From Tamarix chinensis (lineage: Eukaryota > Streptophyta > Magnoliopsida > Caryophyllales > Tamaricaceae), in contig CM060177.1 of the NCBI GenBank assembly GCA_030549775.1, positions 55,182,638 to 55,246,637 on the forward strand: a stretch of 64,000 nt of DNA, read 5' to 3'. The position numbers and the translations under genes are program-made. This document shows positions 10,597 to 22,790 of this stretch, one piece after another; position 1 is the first letter of the stretch, and each line of letters starts with the position of its first letter. Under the pieces are notes generated by a model. That model was given only the letters and a program-made list of their open reading frames with translations, made no database searches and was not told the DNA's origin.

Positions 10597-10691
10597 TGTG
10601 GTAGTAACATTCCCCAAATTCTATTTTAGCTTCCGCTTTATTCTTTAAATTTTTTTTTCAGGAGTGAATTTTGGGGGTGTTACAATAATAC

Positions 10692-10705
10692 CACCCCCCT
10701 TAAAA
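10692..10705 (-). other. Polypurine tract of Gy2
   Basis: On the minus strand the sequence reads CTTTTAAGGGGGGTGG directly downstream of the Gy2 pol remnant and directly before an LTR boundary. This is the usual place of the plus-strand primer of gypsy elements. Confidence 0.65.
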
Positions 10706-12295
10706 GAGACTTCACCTCTGAAGTCTAGAAAAGAAACATTTTATAAGCTTAAAACATAATAAAATCATAAGCCACCAACTAGAAGGAAAATAACAACTAA
10801 GGGTTAGTACATAAGAGAAGGTTACTTCCCCCTTAAAAGAGACAATGTTACCCACACTATGCACCTACGCGAACAACTATGGATACTTCATCTTGATCTC
10901 CTCCTCAAACTCCTAAGTGGCTTCCTCCACTCCATGTCATGACCACAAGACCTTTAATAGCAAAATGACCTTCGAGTTTGTCTCTCGAGTTTTGATATCC
11001 AAGATCCTTAGTGGTCACTCCTCATAAGATAACATTTCATCAAGCTCAATTGTCTTTTCCTAAATGATGTATGATGGATCTGCCATATACCTCCTCAAGT
11101 GAGGGATGTGGAAAATGTTATACATGTGTGAAAGCTTAATAGATAAGGCAAGATGGTAAGTAACATCTCCGATACAATCCAAAATCTTGTATGACCCAAT
11201 ATACCTTGGGCTAAGTTTCCCCTTCCTACCAAAATGGTTCACTTCCTCAGTGATCAAAACCTTCAAAAGAACTTGGTCACCCTCCTCAAACCCATATGTT
11301 CTCCTCCATAGGTGTGCATAACTCTTCTATCTATCCTAGGAAACCTTCATCCAATCTTGAATGAACGTTATCTTCCTGGAAATTTCCTCTACCATCTCTA
11401 GTCCAACACTGCTATCTCGTTCAAGTCACTCCAACATAAGTGACTACGACACTTTCATCCATAGAGTGTCTTGAAAGGTGTTATCCCTATGCTTTCATGA
11501 TGACTGTTTTTGTAGGAAAATTCTATTTAGTCCAAAAAATCTTCCAACTCCTTTGAAACTCTAGTATGCCTGCCCGAAGCATATCCTTTAAAGTCTAAAT
11601 AATGCGCTTAGTCTAACCATCTGTAGTTGATGGAAATAAGTACTCATCTTTAGTTGTGTCTTGAAAGCTACTTGCAACTTCTACTAGAATTGAGATAAGT
11701 AACTGGAATCTTGGGCCAACATAATTTCTTTAGGCAACCCATGGTACTACACCACACGCTTCCTTTAACCACTAGCCATCTGCTTTATACTCCATGTTGA
11801 ATTCATCAGCATGAATAATATTGACTTATTTAACGAATAAACTACCACAACTAGTCTTTAATAATCCAACCATAGATTCCATTGACTTGTTATCCCATTT
11901 CCACTAAAAAAAATCTCCAATAGCCTAACCAACCCTAACGAATGCTTGTGCTCGACGTTAACCTTCTAACATTTTAAGCACTTAACTACAAAGTCTACAA
12001 CCTCTCATTTCATATAGGGACACTAATAGATCCATTTCAAGTCCTTATAAAACTTATTCCCATTAGGATGAACAAAATAAGGCACACAATGACCCTTCTA
12101 CAAAATCCTCATCTTAAGCTCTCCACAACTCTATAAAATGCACCATCTTCCTCGGAAATGGATTTTTCCATCCTCAAAAACCAAAAAACCTACTAATCTA
12201 TCCTTTGATATAGCTAGCTTAATCCGCTTAAGCTTAACATCTCCTAGCTAACTAGCTCTCATCTCATCAAAGACGGTTGGTGTGATCGAGAGAGC
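10706..12295 (-). pseudogene. Gy2: gypsy integrase and C-terminal region, decayed
   Basis: Minus-strand pol remnant of a chromovirus-like Ty3/gypsy element. The clearest block is 11266-11060: VNHFGRKGKLSPRYIGSYKI, then HIPHLRRYMADPSYII, the integrase C-terminal stretch seen in many plant gypsy elements. Upstream (about 11750-11500) the integrase core is recognisable through stops: STYFHQLQ (for the usual F-HPQT block) and RICFGQAY. The zinc-finger part should lie near 12.0-12.3 kb but is too worn to define. Gag, protease and reverse transcriptase are missing; C2 LTR sequence begins at about 12300. Its 3' LTR is read as C1, separated by solo LTR H. Confidence 0.7.
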
Positions 12296-12299
12296 ACTC

Positions 12300-13929
12300 A
12301 TCCTTATCTCAAGATCTTAACTAGTCAATGGGTTTAAGTAGTTAATGGGCTTAAGTAGAGAGAAAGACCAAGGTCTCTATAGGCATACTAGTTGATGGGT
12401 TGGGTCAACCAGTTAATTGTTCTAGGAACTAGTTGATTGGTTTGACCTAACTAGTCAATTAGTTTGCCTTAATATAGCACCAAATCACAATTTTTATGCA
12501 AATTCATTCATATAAATCATTTTTAGTCATATTAAAACATGTATCAACATCAAATAACATATTTCCAACCAAATTAACATGCATATCTTGACATGAAATC
12601 ATCATAGCCTACTTTTACCCATTTTTTTAAAGCTTTTTGCTCAAATCATGTCATTTAAGTATCCAAATCATACATACAACTACATTTCTTTATGCCTGCA
12701 TGCATCAACCAACTAAAGATAACGCCTATCATACAAGAAAACTTACTAAAAATTTTAGAAGCACAAATCTCTTACTAAATGTAGGAAAAATTCTCTTAAA
12801 AACAAAAAGTCCAACTATGGGAATTCTTAGTTTTGGAAACCTTAAACTAAATCTTAAATTCAAGCTTTATATCAAAATCTTATCAAATTTTGAACTTAAA
12901 ATAGAATAGGATAAAGGCATACCAACTTGAGGCCAAAAACAAAGGAAATGACCAACTGAACTACTCAACCTTTTCCTAAAATCTGACTATGCATTTCTTG
13001 AACATCAAAGTAAGAAAAGAGCTAAAGATAGGATCAAAAGAGTGAGAAAAGATAGATTGACAAAGCTCAAAGTGTGAAAGGAAGAGAGGGAATGCATGAC
13101 TTAAAAAAATTTGGTGGGTGAAAGAAAGGTGAAATGCAGGGCTATTTATAGCCACCCAATTGAAGGGAATTATAGAATATTTAGAAATCAACTCAAAATC
13201 CTAACATTGACCATTTGAATTTGATTAGAATGGAAGGATATTATCAAGGATTTTCTAACCTCTTCTTTAGATCTCAAATAGTATCTTTAGATAATTCAAG
13301 TCAATTAGTACAGAATATGTGTTCATGAATGGAGTAATAGAAAGTCAACATGGAAGGAATCTTCCATCTACTATAAAGCATGTCTGAGATCGAGGCATTT
13401 GGTCTCAAAATTTTGTAGAGGAGATAGGAGGAAGAAGACAATGCTAAGGTCACGTCTCCCCCTCATATATCCCAATTGACCTCTATATTAAATTGAAGTA
13501 ATATTTTGGGTTAAATGCATCACAAAAATAGTCAGGAATCTCATTGGGAAATCTGGCATGGGTTGGTAAGTTTTCAATTTAGTATATGGGATTTTCTAGA
13601 AAAATAAAGCTAAAAAATGTGACTAGATCAACAAACTAGTCAATGGGTATAGGTCAACCAGTCAACTTTCAACCACCAGTCAATTGATTTCCCACCACTG
13701 TTCGATCGGTTTAATCAAGGAACCCAAATTGGTTGAAATAAGAAACTAGTCAATTGGTTCATAGAACTAGTCGATAGGTTTGTCTGCAAAGCTTAATAAA
13801 CTTTATTTTTCAACATGATTTCATATCAAACTTTATCCTATACCAAATTATAAGATTAAATCAAAGTCAAAGACCCAAAATTTGACATATTTCACATTCA
13901 ACAATCATATAAAAATTTGGGGTATCACA
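12300..13929 (-). mobile_element. C-family LTR C2 (partial)
   Basis: The right end GGGGTATCACA at 13929 reads TGTGATACCCC on the minus strand, a normal LTR start. It carries the two C-family motif clusters (13620-13790 and 12310-12470). The other end is not resolved and runs into the Gy2 pol remnant. It may be the 5' LTR of Gy2 after an internal deletion removed gag through reverse transcriptase. Confidence 0.55.
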
Positions 13930-14633
13930 ACATTTCTCCTTGGACATTGTATTTTCTATAGTTTCACTCAAAGGAATATAGTATTTAAATTTCCCTATCT
14001 TTTCTTCTAATTCTCATCATTTTGTACATCAAACGCTTACACCCTATGGATATAACTTAAGTTTATTATCATTGTAATTGGCATATTATGTTATTCTTCA
14101 TCAATTCACAATCACTCACAGTTTTTTTCTTCTTCATCTCTACTTCTTAATTTGTTTTATGATGTTATGTCTGATTATTGTTATACATTTAATCTTATAT
14201 ACGAGTGAGTATATTAATTTTATAGGATTGAATTAATTCTACTTTTGTATTATAATGGTCAGTTGATATGTGTGTTATGTAGATAATTCGCACTATTTGT
14301 TTCATATCTTATATGTCAAAGTTATATTATGAATTCAACAGAATTTAATTCACTTTGATACTAAATATAATTGAAAGCTTATAGTTAATGTTGGAACTTA
14401 ACATATGAACAGGATAAATGTAGTCACGAATTAGACATAAGAATAACATGGACATTTATGGCTATTGTTGATGAATGAGTTAAATGTAATTTATTAGTCA
14501 TAAGAGTAGTCAATAAGTTGGATTAAATATACCCTTAAACCTCAAAAGAGACTATTGTGTTACATATGAATAGTCATTCATAACCATTTGAAGCATCTAT
14601 ATGATATCAAATTAATTTATTGGTGCATGCAAT
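13930..14633. other. Unassigned AT-rich spacer
   Basis: No motif, open frame or resemblance to another part of the window was recognised. Confidence 0.4.
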
Positions 14634-17600
14634 TGTAACATCCCTAAATTTTGAATTAGAAACTTTTTTTTAAAGATAATGTGGAAAATTTATGTAAGAA
14701 AAATTGAGGAACATCATTGTTACATCAACTATGAGAGAGGTGTAATCATCACCTAACCCATATATGCTGCAAAGAAAATTGGAACAACAAATAAAATAAA
14801 CATGCACTCTACTAATAATACAAAATATTAATGAAAACAATGGTGAGAATAATAATATAAATAAAATAGAGAGTTTGTAAAATCAAAATACATGAATCAA
14901 AGCTAAGAGTTTAAATAACTGTATTGAACCAAAAGCATCCCAACATAGCAAGAAAAATACATCTAACTAGTTAGCCTAACTCTTAACTAAATGAAACTAT
15001 AACTCTCAAGCTCTAAGAAATGGCAAGCTATTGACCCACAACATAATCCTCAATGTACTCTAATTGAGAGTCGTAACCTTACAAGTCATCCTCTACTTAT
15101 TAGATCAAAATATGGATCATCATAGTGGCCACATAAATGTAGTATAACTACAATGATGTAATGATAAAATAAACTACCTAAAACATGGTAAGGTCTTGTG
15201 CTGCACATTGATGCCGCATATTAACACGGTGATAAGCATATTAACATAGTATAACACTCAGGCTCATGATAACAATATACCAAAGCATACTTATATGGAA
15301 ATAATGGAAGAATAATAATATAAACCATGCATTAGAATCACATAATGGGACTATATTATAAATATTCCTTTTGTGAAAACATATTTTCTTGTTATTAAGA
15401 TAATACTTTCAACCACTCCTAATTCTCTATCATGAAAAAAATTCATGACACATATAATGGGATACCACACCTGCCATATCGGATTGGGATACATTAAAGG
15501 GGATTTTCTTTAGAGATACCACACCCACTATACATCGAGTGCACTTGTCACTAGGGCCAACACATATTGGGATACTACACCCACCACGCGTGGTCAAAGT
15601 ACATCAGGGGGCTTGTATTGGGATACCACACCCACTCATACTAGACAACAATAAAAGGTCACCCTACCATAATATAATACTATAATTTAATGATATGTGC
15701 ATACCCCATACTGACCACAATTCTATAGAGAAGGGAATATGTACTAATTAAAAAGATAAAAAAACAAGGTGACCTACCCACTAACTGCTTCCTATCTATC
15801 GTGAGAGTAAGAGAAAAATGCTTAAACATAATCTTAATCCATTATCATTAATTACCAAGTGATATCACAAATCATAATTCAATTTATTAATAACCAATTG
15901 TGGTGTTTCCAAGTGATGCCACTAAATACATTACAAGGTATATAAGTCACCATTCATTTGTTTAGAGGTGACACTAGACTAAGTCACACAAGGCCCATAC
16001 TATTATCATCTTGATCCATGAAAAAAATAAGGTTAAGCATGATTAAAATTATAATTTAAATGTTGTAATTGCATAGAAACATTAATATTGAGAACCTAAA
16101 GCAAGAACATTAAATACAATCAAACATTATAGAATCATATGGACTAGTTGATCGATCCTTGGGACTAGTCGACTTGTTTGGTCATACCAAAAGTGGGATA
16201 AGAAAATAAAACTAGTGAAATGGTCAATTAGTTGGCCCCACTAATCCACTATTCATAGAAACCAGTTAATGGGTTTAACCAAATAGATCAATGGGTCTAA
16301 GTAGAGACTAAACTACTTTTATCATAAGGTAACTAGTTGATAGGTTTGCCATACTAATCAACTATTCATAGGAATGAGTCAACAGGTTCAATAAAATAAT
16401 TGACTTTTCTTGCAACTATCCAATCAAAACTAAGCAATTGTTCACACTACTAATTAACCAGTCTAACAAATCAATCAACTATTTTGGGCAAAACAACACC
16501 TAAACTTGAGATCCATTGTTCACAAATTTATCATATTCATCCTAGCATGATTATATATCAAAACACACATAAAAAATGCATACTAAAAACATAGAATCAC
16601 ATGGATATGAGGTATTATATTTACTTAACAAAATAATGCTCAAAACTACCAAAATCATGTATAATAGTAAAGAACTCAAAGCATGCTTAAAACTTCAAGG
16701 ATGAAAACTTTACCATATGATCAAATCAAAGAATTAAATTAACTCATATTTAACACATAAATACACTAAGAACATGAAAAAATATTAGAAAAAAGACCTT
16801 ATTCATATTAGAGATATGATCACCTTAACTACAAGAAATTCTTTTACCACAAATGCTCCTTACTTGAAGGCTATTTACCAGGACCTCAACTATTAGGAGA
16901 ATCAAGAATAAATAAATAAAAACTATATTTACATAAATTAATAAAATGAAACAATAATAATAAGAAGAATAATAGTTTCCTAACTCAACCTTTTCTCAAA
17001 AAAAAATCTGAGAGAGAAAACTTATATGTTCAACCTATCTTAAGACCTTATCCCTTCCTTTTATAAGAGAAACAAAATAAAGGTAAAGCTAAGATTATGA
17101 AAAGAAAGAATACTTAAGATTTATTCAACAAGAGAAAAGAACATGAGTGAATCATTTTTTTTTCTCAGTAAAGAAAAAAAAAGGGAAGAAAAGTGAATAA
17201 TGCCTAACATTTAAGAATTTTTTTTCATAAAGGAAAGGAGAGTGTGAGAAAGTGGAGATATTAGGGAGTGAGAATGAATTAGGAGTGGGGTGTATAGAGG
17301 AGAGTGTTGGTCATCATCCACAAGTAGGAGAGAGAGAAGTCTGACTTGGGTTTAGTGTGGGTAATGAAGGTATAAGGAAAACATATGACAAGGTAAGAGA
17401 GGTAGTGTCTAAACAAAGAGAGGCACGGTAGAGAGTAGGTAAGTTAGGAAGGAGGTATAAAAAGTCAAAAATGCATCTATGTATGCCAAAAGAGAGAGGA
17501 AAGTGAAGGAAAAGAGAGGGAATGTGGAAAATGCCTTAAAAGTGCTTTTGGTAAAATTTTAACTAAATAAAATTGTAAAATGATCTAAATAATGTAACAA

Positions 17601-17939
17601 TAATCCCAAATCACCAAAATATTTTTTTTAGCGCAAATAGATTATAATTACAAATTTTAATAAATATTAGAAAGAGATTCAAATCAAAATAAAAAAAGAT
17701 ATAAAATCACAGGACAACCAGCCGACCAGTTTAAGCAAACTAGCTGACCAATTTGTTGAGAATAAAATTGCTAGTTCCTAAGCAAACTAATTAATCAATT
17801 AGGAAAACCAGTCGATAGGTGAGCCTAAAATTCATATTTTTATTCAAATTTCAAGCCCTTTCAAAAACCATTACTATTTTTTTTATATCAACATAATTTT
17901 AAATATAATTTGAACAATTTTAAGATGGGGTATTATAAC
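14634..17939 (-). mobile_element. C-family LTR C4 (solo), 3.3 kb
   Basis: It begins TGTAACATCCC and ends GGGGTATTATAAC in + coordinates. The purine-rich part at 17150-17560 and the motif clusters (17700-17830, 16140-16490) point to minus-strand sense when compared with the Gy1-gag LTR. Near 15440-15640 a GGGATACCACACCC phrase recurs four times. Flanking 5-mers (GCAAT, ACTAG) do not match, so no target duplication is claimed. Confidence 0.6.
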
Positions 17940-18689
17940 TAGAGTTGAGGTTGAAGTTCAATATTATTTTTTATTAACACTAATTAAGAGCTTTTTTTGT
18001 ACGTATTTTAATATTTCATATGCATATATTTTCTTATTATTTAGTTTAGATAGTTGAAATCGTGGATGTTAGTACTCAACAACAAAATCAATGTTGGATA
18101 CAACATTGATGTGCTACAGTGAGTCATTGTAGATTTAGCGCAACATGTTTTTGTTGCCATTGTGAGGAACTTTTGCTATTTTATATTTAGTCTTTATTAT
18201 GTGGCTTGAATAGATTTTTATTTTCCTTTTTTCTTCTTCTTATTTTTCTTTGTTTGATATAACATTTTCTTGTATGAACCCACTTAATGTCCAGAGATTA
18301 AGCTTAGCTAGAATTCCAAATCAAATAGATGTTTACATATAAGGGACCTAATTTCAATTCCAAATCCTCAACATAATTTCAAATCCCTAGGTTTCCAAAA
18401 TCTTATACTGCCTTTCCCTAACCCTATAAACTCTAGTTTAGAGTTCTTGTTGGAGAACTTTGTGACCTCTCAAAGAAAAAAAATTCAGGATTTTAGAAAC
18501 CAAAGTAATATCATGAGTTATGTAATCAAGAACTTGTCTTCCAAGGTTAAATCTATGGCTATCTATCATAAGATGCTAAAAAAACCAAAACATTTAAGTT
18601 TCCCAACAACATTCTTCTTATTTTAGACCTTCCAAAATGCTCTAAAGCAATTAGAGACTAATTCTAAAGATTCTTTCAATTCCATAGTA
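17940..18689. other. Unassigned region upstream of the Athila2 pol remnant
   Basis: AT-rich. It may contain worn Athila gag sequence, but no zinc knuckle or conserved block could be confirmed. Confidence 0.35.
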
Positions 18690-20107
18690 GTTTGGAATGG
18701 GAATGAACTTGGAAGTACCACTTTAAGGATGAACTACCTTAGGATTTACATAAATGAGTAGGTTATATGAGAAGAACCACCTAGGTGATTTTTTAATGAT
18801 CCACTTGAGAACTGTTTAGTGCATGGAGATATTGATAGAGATGCTGATGAAGATGATGTCCTAGAAATGGTGAAAGAATCAAAGGTTATCCCTTTCTTGC
18901 CTAAAGAAAAAATCATAATAAAGGTATTGAATATAAAACTAAAGCCGATATAGAAAAGGGGAGGATAAAATACCAAAGTTTGAACTTAAACCACATCCCC
19001 CCTTTCTAAGGTATGATATTATTGATTTTAACTCTAAATAATCGATCATTGTGAATGCAAAACTAAGTAAAGATGAAGTTTAGAAGTTGATTAGAGTATT
19101 TAGATTATATAGAAAATGAATATGTTATACCATTGATAAAATTAAGGGTATAAATTCCTCTTTATGCATGCATCACATTTGTTAGAAGATGTACAAAGAT
19201 GTTCTATTGAGCATCAAAAACACTTGAATCCAAACATGAATGAGGTTATAAAAAATAATGTTAGTGAGTTTTTGAATGTAGAAGTTATATATCTAGTTTT
19301 AGATAATGAATGGGTGAGTCTTGGTCAACTGGTATCTAAGAAAGGAGGGATGATTATTTTTAGGGATGATAAAAAAGAACTCATCCCAACTGTGGCTGCA
19401 ATGGGATGATGAATATGCATTAATTACTAGATATTAAACAATGATACTTATAAATACCAATTCACTCTCCCATTCATTAACCAAATGTTGGAGATACTTG
19501 CTAGACATTAACATTTCTATTATTTGGATGGATATTTTGGATTTTTTCAAATTCTTATTCACTCTAGTGACTAAGAGAAAACAATATTCACATGCCCTTA
19601 TGATACTTTTTTATATCATAGGATGTGTTTTAGATTATGTAATTCCCTTAGAACTTTCCAAAGATGCATAATGGCTATATTTTATAATTTAAGTAATCAC
19701 ATCATGGAAGTGTCCATGGATTAATTCTATGTTTATGGCACCTCTTTTGATTCTTGTTTAGTTAACTTATCCTAGATATTAAAGATTTGGGAGGAGGTAA
19801 ATATAATACTAAACTTGGAGAAGTACCATTTTATGGTACAAGAAGGATTTGTACTTTATCATCTAATCTCTAATAAAGGAATCAAGGTCAATCAAGAGAA
19901 ACTTGACATCATGGAAAAGCTCACTCTATATAAATCAATACAATAAGCGATAATTTTCTTTGGACATGTCTGTTTTTACCAATGTTTCATTAAGGATTCC
20001 TCTGAAATCACAAAATTCCTCACCAATCTTCTCATTAATGATGTTCCTTTTGTGTTTAATGATTCTTTTTCTAGATGCCTTTTTATGTTAAATTAAGAGT
20101 TGACAAT
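18690..20107 (+). pseudogene. Athila2: protease-RT linker and reverse transcriptase, decayed
   Basis: The + strand remnant begins with an acidic linker (NDPLENCLVHGDIDRDADED near 18800-18850) and a PKFELKPHPP block, the Athila spacer before reverse transcriptase. RT follows at about 19200: EHQKHLNPNMNEV, KKGGMIIF, then through stops QFTLPFINQMLE, YLDGYFGFFQI, FTCPYDTF and FMVQEGFVL at about 19840. The YxDD region reads as a broken MEVSMD block. Many stops and frameshifts. It continues, after an inverted piece, into integrase at 20810. Confidence 0.75.
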
Positions 20108-20249
20108 GAAAGATAATATTTTCAACCTATTCTCTTATAACACACCTTATTTATGTATCCTTTGGGTAATGTTTGAAAAGATACAACTTATCTGAATAAT
20201 AATTTTTGCAGTCTAAAAGGACTTTTTTTGTGATGATAAGAGAAATTTT

Positions 20250-20760
20250 ATGGTATGATTTCACTGACCTTGTAGTTGAAAAAATTAGCAAACCATGTTG
20301 ATTTCAATGATATTATTACTACAACCAAGTGATCATATAGAAACAAATAATCTAATATCTCTTCTTCTCCTTCTTTAAAATCCATCGTTATCTATGAAAG
20401 GTGGTTTACTACTGCATTTCTAGTATCCTTATTGTCCTTAATGTCTAGATTGAAATCTTGAAGCAATATCAGCCATTGAATTAATCTTTCTTTTTTTTAC
20501 ATCCTTCCTACTAAAAGATATTTAATGGCTACATGATTGGTATAAACAATGATCTTTTACCTAAAATGGTAGGGACAAACTTCTCAAGGCATATACTATG
20601 GCAATAAACTCTTTATTTATTATGGTATAGTTTAACTGAGAACTATCTAATGCATGGCCTACGTAATAAATGGCACACGATTTGCCCTCCTTTTAACTAA
20701 GAAATGTCCCAACTACATAGTCACCCACGCTAACTACATAGTCATAAGTATATTCTATCT
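20250..20760 (-). pseudogene. Athila2: RNase H segment in inverted orientation
   Basis: On the minus strand this reads DYVVGTFLS, then CAIYYVGHALDSSQLNY, KEFIAIVYAL, TNHVAIKYLL and LIQWLILLQDFNLDIKD. These are the consecutive conserved blocks of Athila/gypsy RNase H, in two frames. The reverse transcriptase to its left and the integrase to its right are both on the + strand, so only this roughly 0.65-kb piece is flipped. Confidence 0.75.
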
Positions 20761-20809
20761 GTTTCTATTGGCTAACATTATTTAAGGATATTTCATAGTT
20801 TATACTATC

Positions 20810-20968
20810 TTTTAATCCATTTTAGAAAATAGATAATATTTCAAGAAGGCATAAGATGACCCAAAACTATATCCTCGAAGTTGAGGTATTTGATTTATAG
20901 GGGATAGACTACTTAGATAGTTTATATCATCATATGGTAATAAGTATATTGTGGTTGTAGTAGATTGA
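20810..20968 (+). pseudogene. Athila2: integrase, N-terminal half up to the Gy1 insertion
   Basis: The + strand reads HKMTQNYILEVEVFDL, a stop, then GIDYLDS, the MPLNNILEVELFDVWGIDFMGP block of Athila integrase with the first catalytic Asp. It continues as KYIVVVVD and stops at the Gy1 LTR boundary (TGTGG at 20969). The next block, YISKWVKVLESPIDD, resumes at about 36275. Confidence 0.75.
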
Positions 20969-21731
20969 TGTGGAAAATCATCAACTATAATCTTCTACAA
21001 AACCAAGATCTTGTTATGACCAAAAGCCTTACAAAAAAAATTCAAAGTTTTGATGGAAAGAATGGTTGAAAATGTTGTTGTCAAAATGCTCTTAGAAGGT
21101 GCCAAAGATCTAACATAAGTTATTTAACCTTCTAAAGAGAAATCTTCTATTTCTAAATAGAATATACTATACTACTCTACAAAGATATGAATTGAAGAAG
21201 GAGAAGAGAATAAGAAGAAACACTCATGACACTTGGTGTTGTTCTCTCTTTCAAATTAAGCATATTATTCTCATTAATCTACCGAGATCAAGTGTATAGG
21301 GGTTTATATATGCATGCACACATGCATGCCTCTTTCATTAATAAGCCCATACATTCAATCTTATTAATGAAATCAAACCCTAAGGCATGGCACAAGCATA
21401 TATAAATTAGTTTCAATGACATTTACAAGAAATAAAAACTATACAACAAAATAACAAGGCTACATAAACTCTAATTAGGTAATACGTAGATTTAACATAT
21501 AAAATCCAAATTTATGTCTTGTAGCCTTGTTCTTCCATGAAATTTGCAAATCTTTTAGCTTCAATGTCTTTTAAATCAAATATCTTCAACCGCTTGAAAT
21601 TCTTGCAAACATACACAATGCGTGTAAGACTTAATTAGCAAAACATTAGGGGCATAAGAGGTTTCAAGCACAATGGATTCCATCTCTAAGTATGATAATT
21701 CTTCTTATTATTCATCCGTTGAAGAATAAGA
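20969..21731 (-). repeat. Gy1 3' LTR
   Basis: Begins (in + coordinates) TGTGGAAAATCATCAAC and pairs by eye with 35490-36239 along its length, up to a shared GAAGAATAAGATT. The inner boundary with pol is approximate. No clear polypurine tract was found. Confidence 0.75.
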
Positions 21732-22790
21732 TTATGTGCGATATATATATGATCCAACATCATTATCCCCTTGTAAAGAAGAATTTGTCCTCAAATTAGG
21801 ATCACTATAGTAATGAGATAAGTTACCAATGTTGAAAGTCTTAGACACTCCTCCATAATGTTCAGGCAATTCAAGTTCATATGCATTATTTCCAAATTTT
21901 ATTAATATTTTGATTAGTCCATCCACTTTTGGGATTAGTTTATTCTTTATTAAATTTGGAAATCTTTCTTTTCTCAAATGTAATCATACTAAATCTCCTA
22001 GTTTAAACACTTATTTAATTATATTTTTTATTTGCTTGAGTTTGGTATTTAGCATTAGATTTTTTAATGTTGTCTTTTCTCAAAAGTTTTTTAGATAATT
22101 TAATTATTTCCTTTTCATCATAAATTTTAATATATTCTCTTTTAAATGATAACATATAAATAGGTAGATAAGGATTAACCCTATAAACAACCTCAAAAGG
22201 GCTTGAATGAGTTCTACTAGAAGGGCTCCTATTATATGGAAATTCAGTATGTGCTAGCTTTATATCCCAATCCTTAGTAATATTATTCACTAACTCTTGT
22301 AGAAAAGTTCCTAGAGTTCTATTAGTCACTTTGGTTTGACTATCCGTTTAGGGATGATGATAAGTATTAAACAACAGCCTTTTACCTAACATATGCCAAA
22401 CTGTCTTTTGAAAGTAGCTCAAGAATTTAAAATCTCTATCCGACACTATACTTTTGGAAATTCTATGTAACCTTAACATTTCTTGAAAATATAAATTTGC
22501 TACACGTGTTGCATTATCAGTTTTGTTACAAGGTGTGAAATGTGTCATTTTTGAAACTCAATCTACTACCACAAGAATATAATCCTTACCCTTTTGTGTC
22601 CTTGGTAAACTTAAGATGAAATCCATGCTAACACTTTCCTAAGCTTGATTAGGAATTGGTAAAGGAGTATACAAACCTTTATAGAAGAAACTTTTAATTT
22701 TTTGATAAGTCACACATCTTTTAATAATAGCTTGTATTAATTTTATCATCCATAGCTAGTAAACGTTTTCTTTTAGTATTTCCATATTCT
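21732..22790 (-). pseudogene. Gy1: integrase, decayed
   Basis: Minus-strand frames 22548-22348 ([22 protein letters not shown] block, [15 protein letters not shown] carrying the second catalytic Asp), 22329-22015 (WDIKLAHTEFPYNRSPSSRT, SPFEVVYRVNP) and 21977-21732 (RFPNLIKNKLIPKVDG, ELPEHYGGVSKTFNIGNLSH). Together they cover the integrase core and the C-terminal stretch of a gypsy element without an evident chromodomain. Stops and frame changes separate the pieces. The catalytic Glu region lies in the gap around 22340. Confidence 0.8.

Larger units (their letters stand above)
6275..10684 (+). mobile_element. Solo LTR H, 4.41 kb, with perfect 5-bp target duplication
   Basis: Begins TGTAATACCCC and ends GGGGGTGTTACA, flanked by ATAAT at 6270-6274 and again at 10685-10689. 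No gag, pol or PBS lies inside, so it is a solo LTR left by recombination between LTRs. In order: AT-rich upstream part, GC-rich leader (7084-7442), telo-box array (7460-8880), six ATAATAGTGG modules, stem-loop (10556-10596), terminal inverted repeat. H2 at 60171 is a relative. Compared with H2 it lacks about 0.65 kb around position 9330. Orientation is inferred from module direction, which in LTR E is anchored by a PBS. It lies exactly at the Gy2 polypurine-tract/LTR junction but in the opposite orientation to Gy2. Confidence 0.85.

Noticed and set aside
13930..14633. Host gene or promoter in the spacer
   Set aside because: No open frame, splice pattern or similarity that could be supported by reading.
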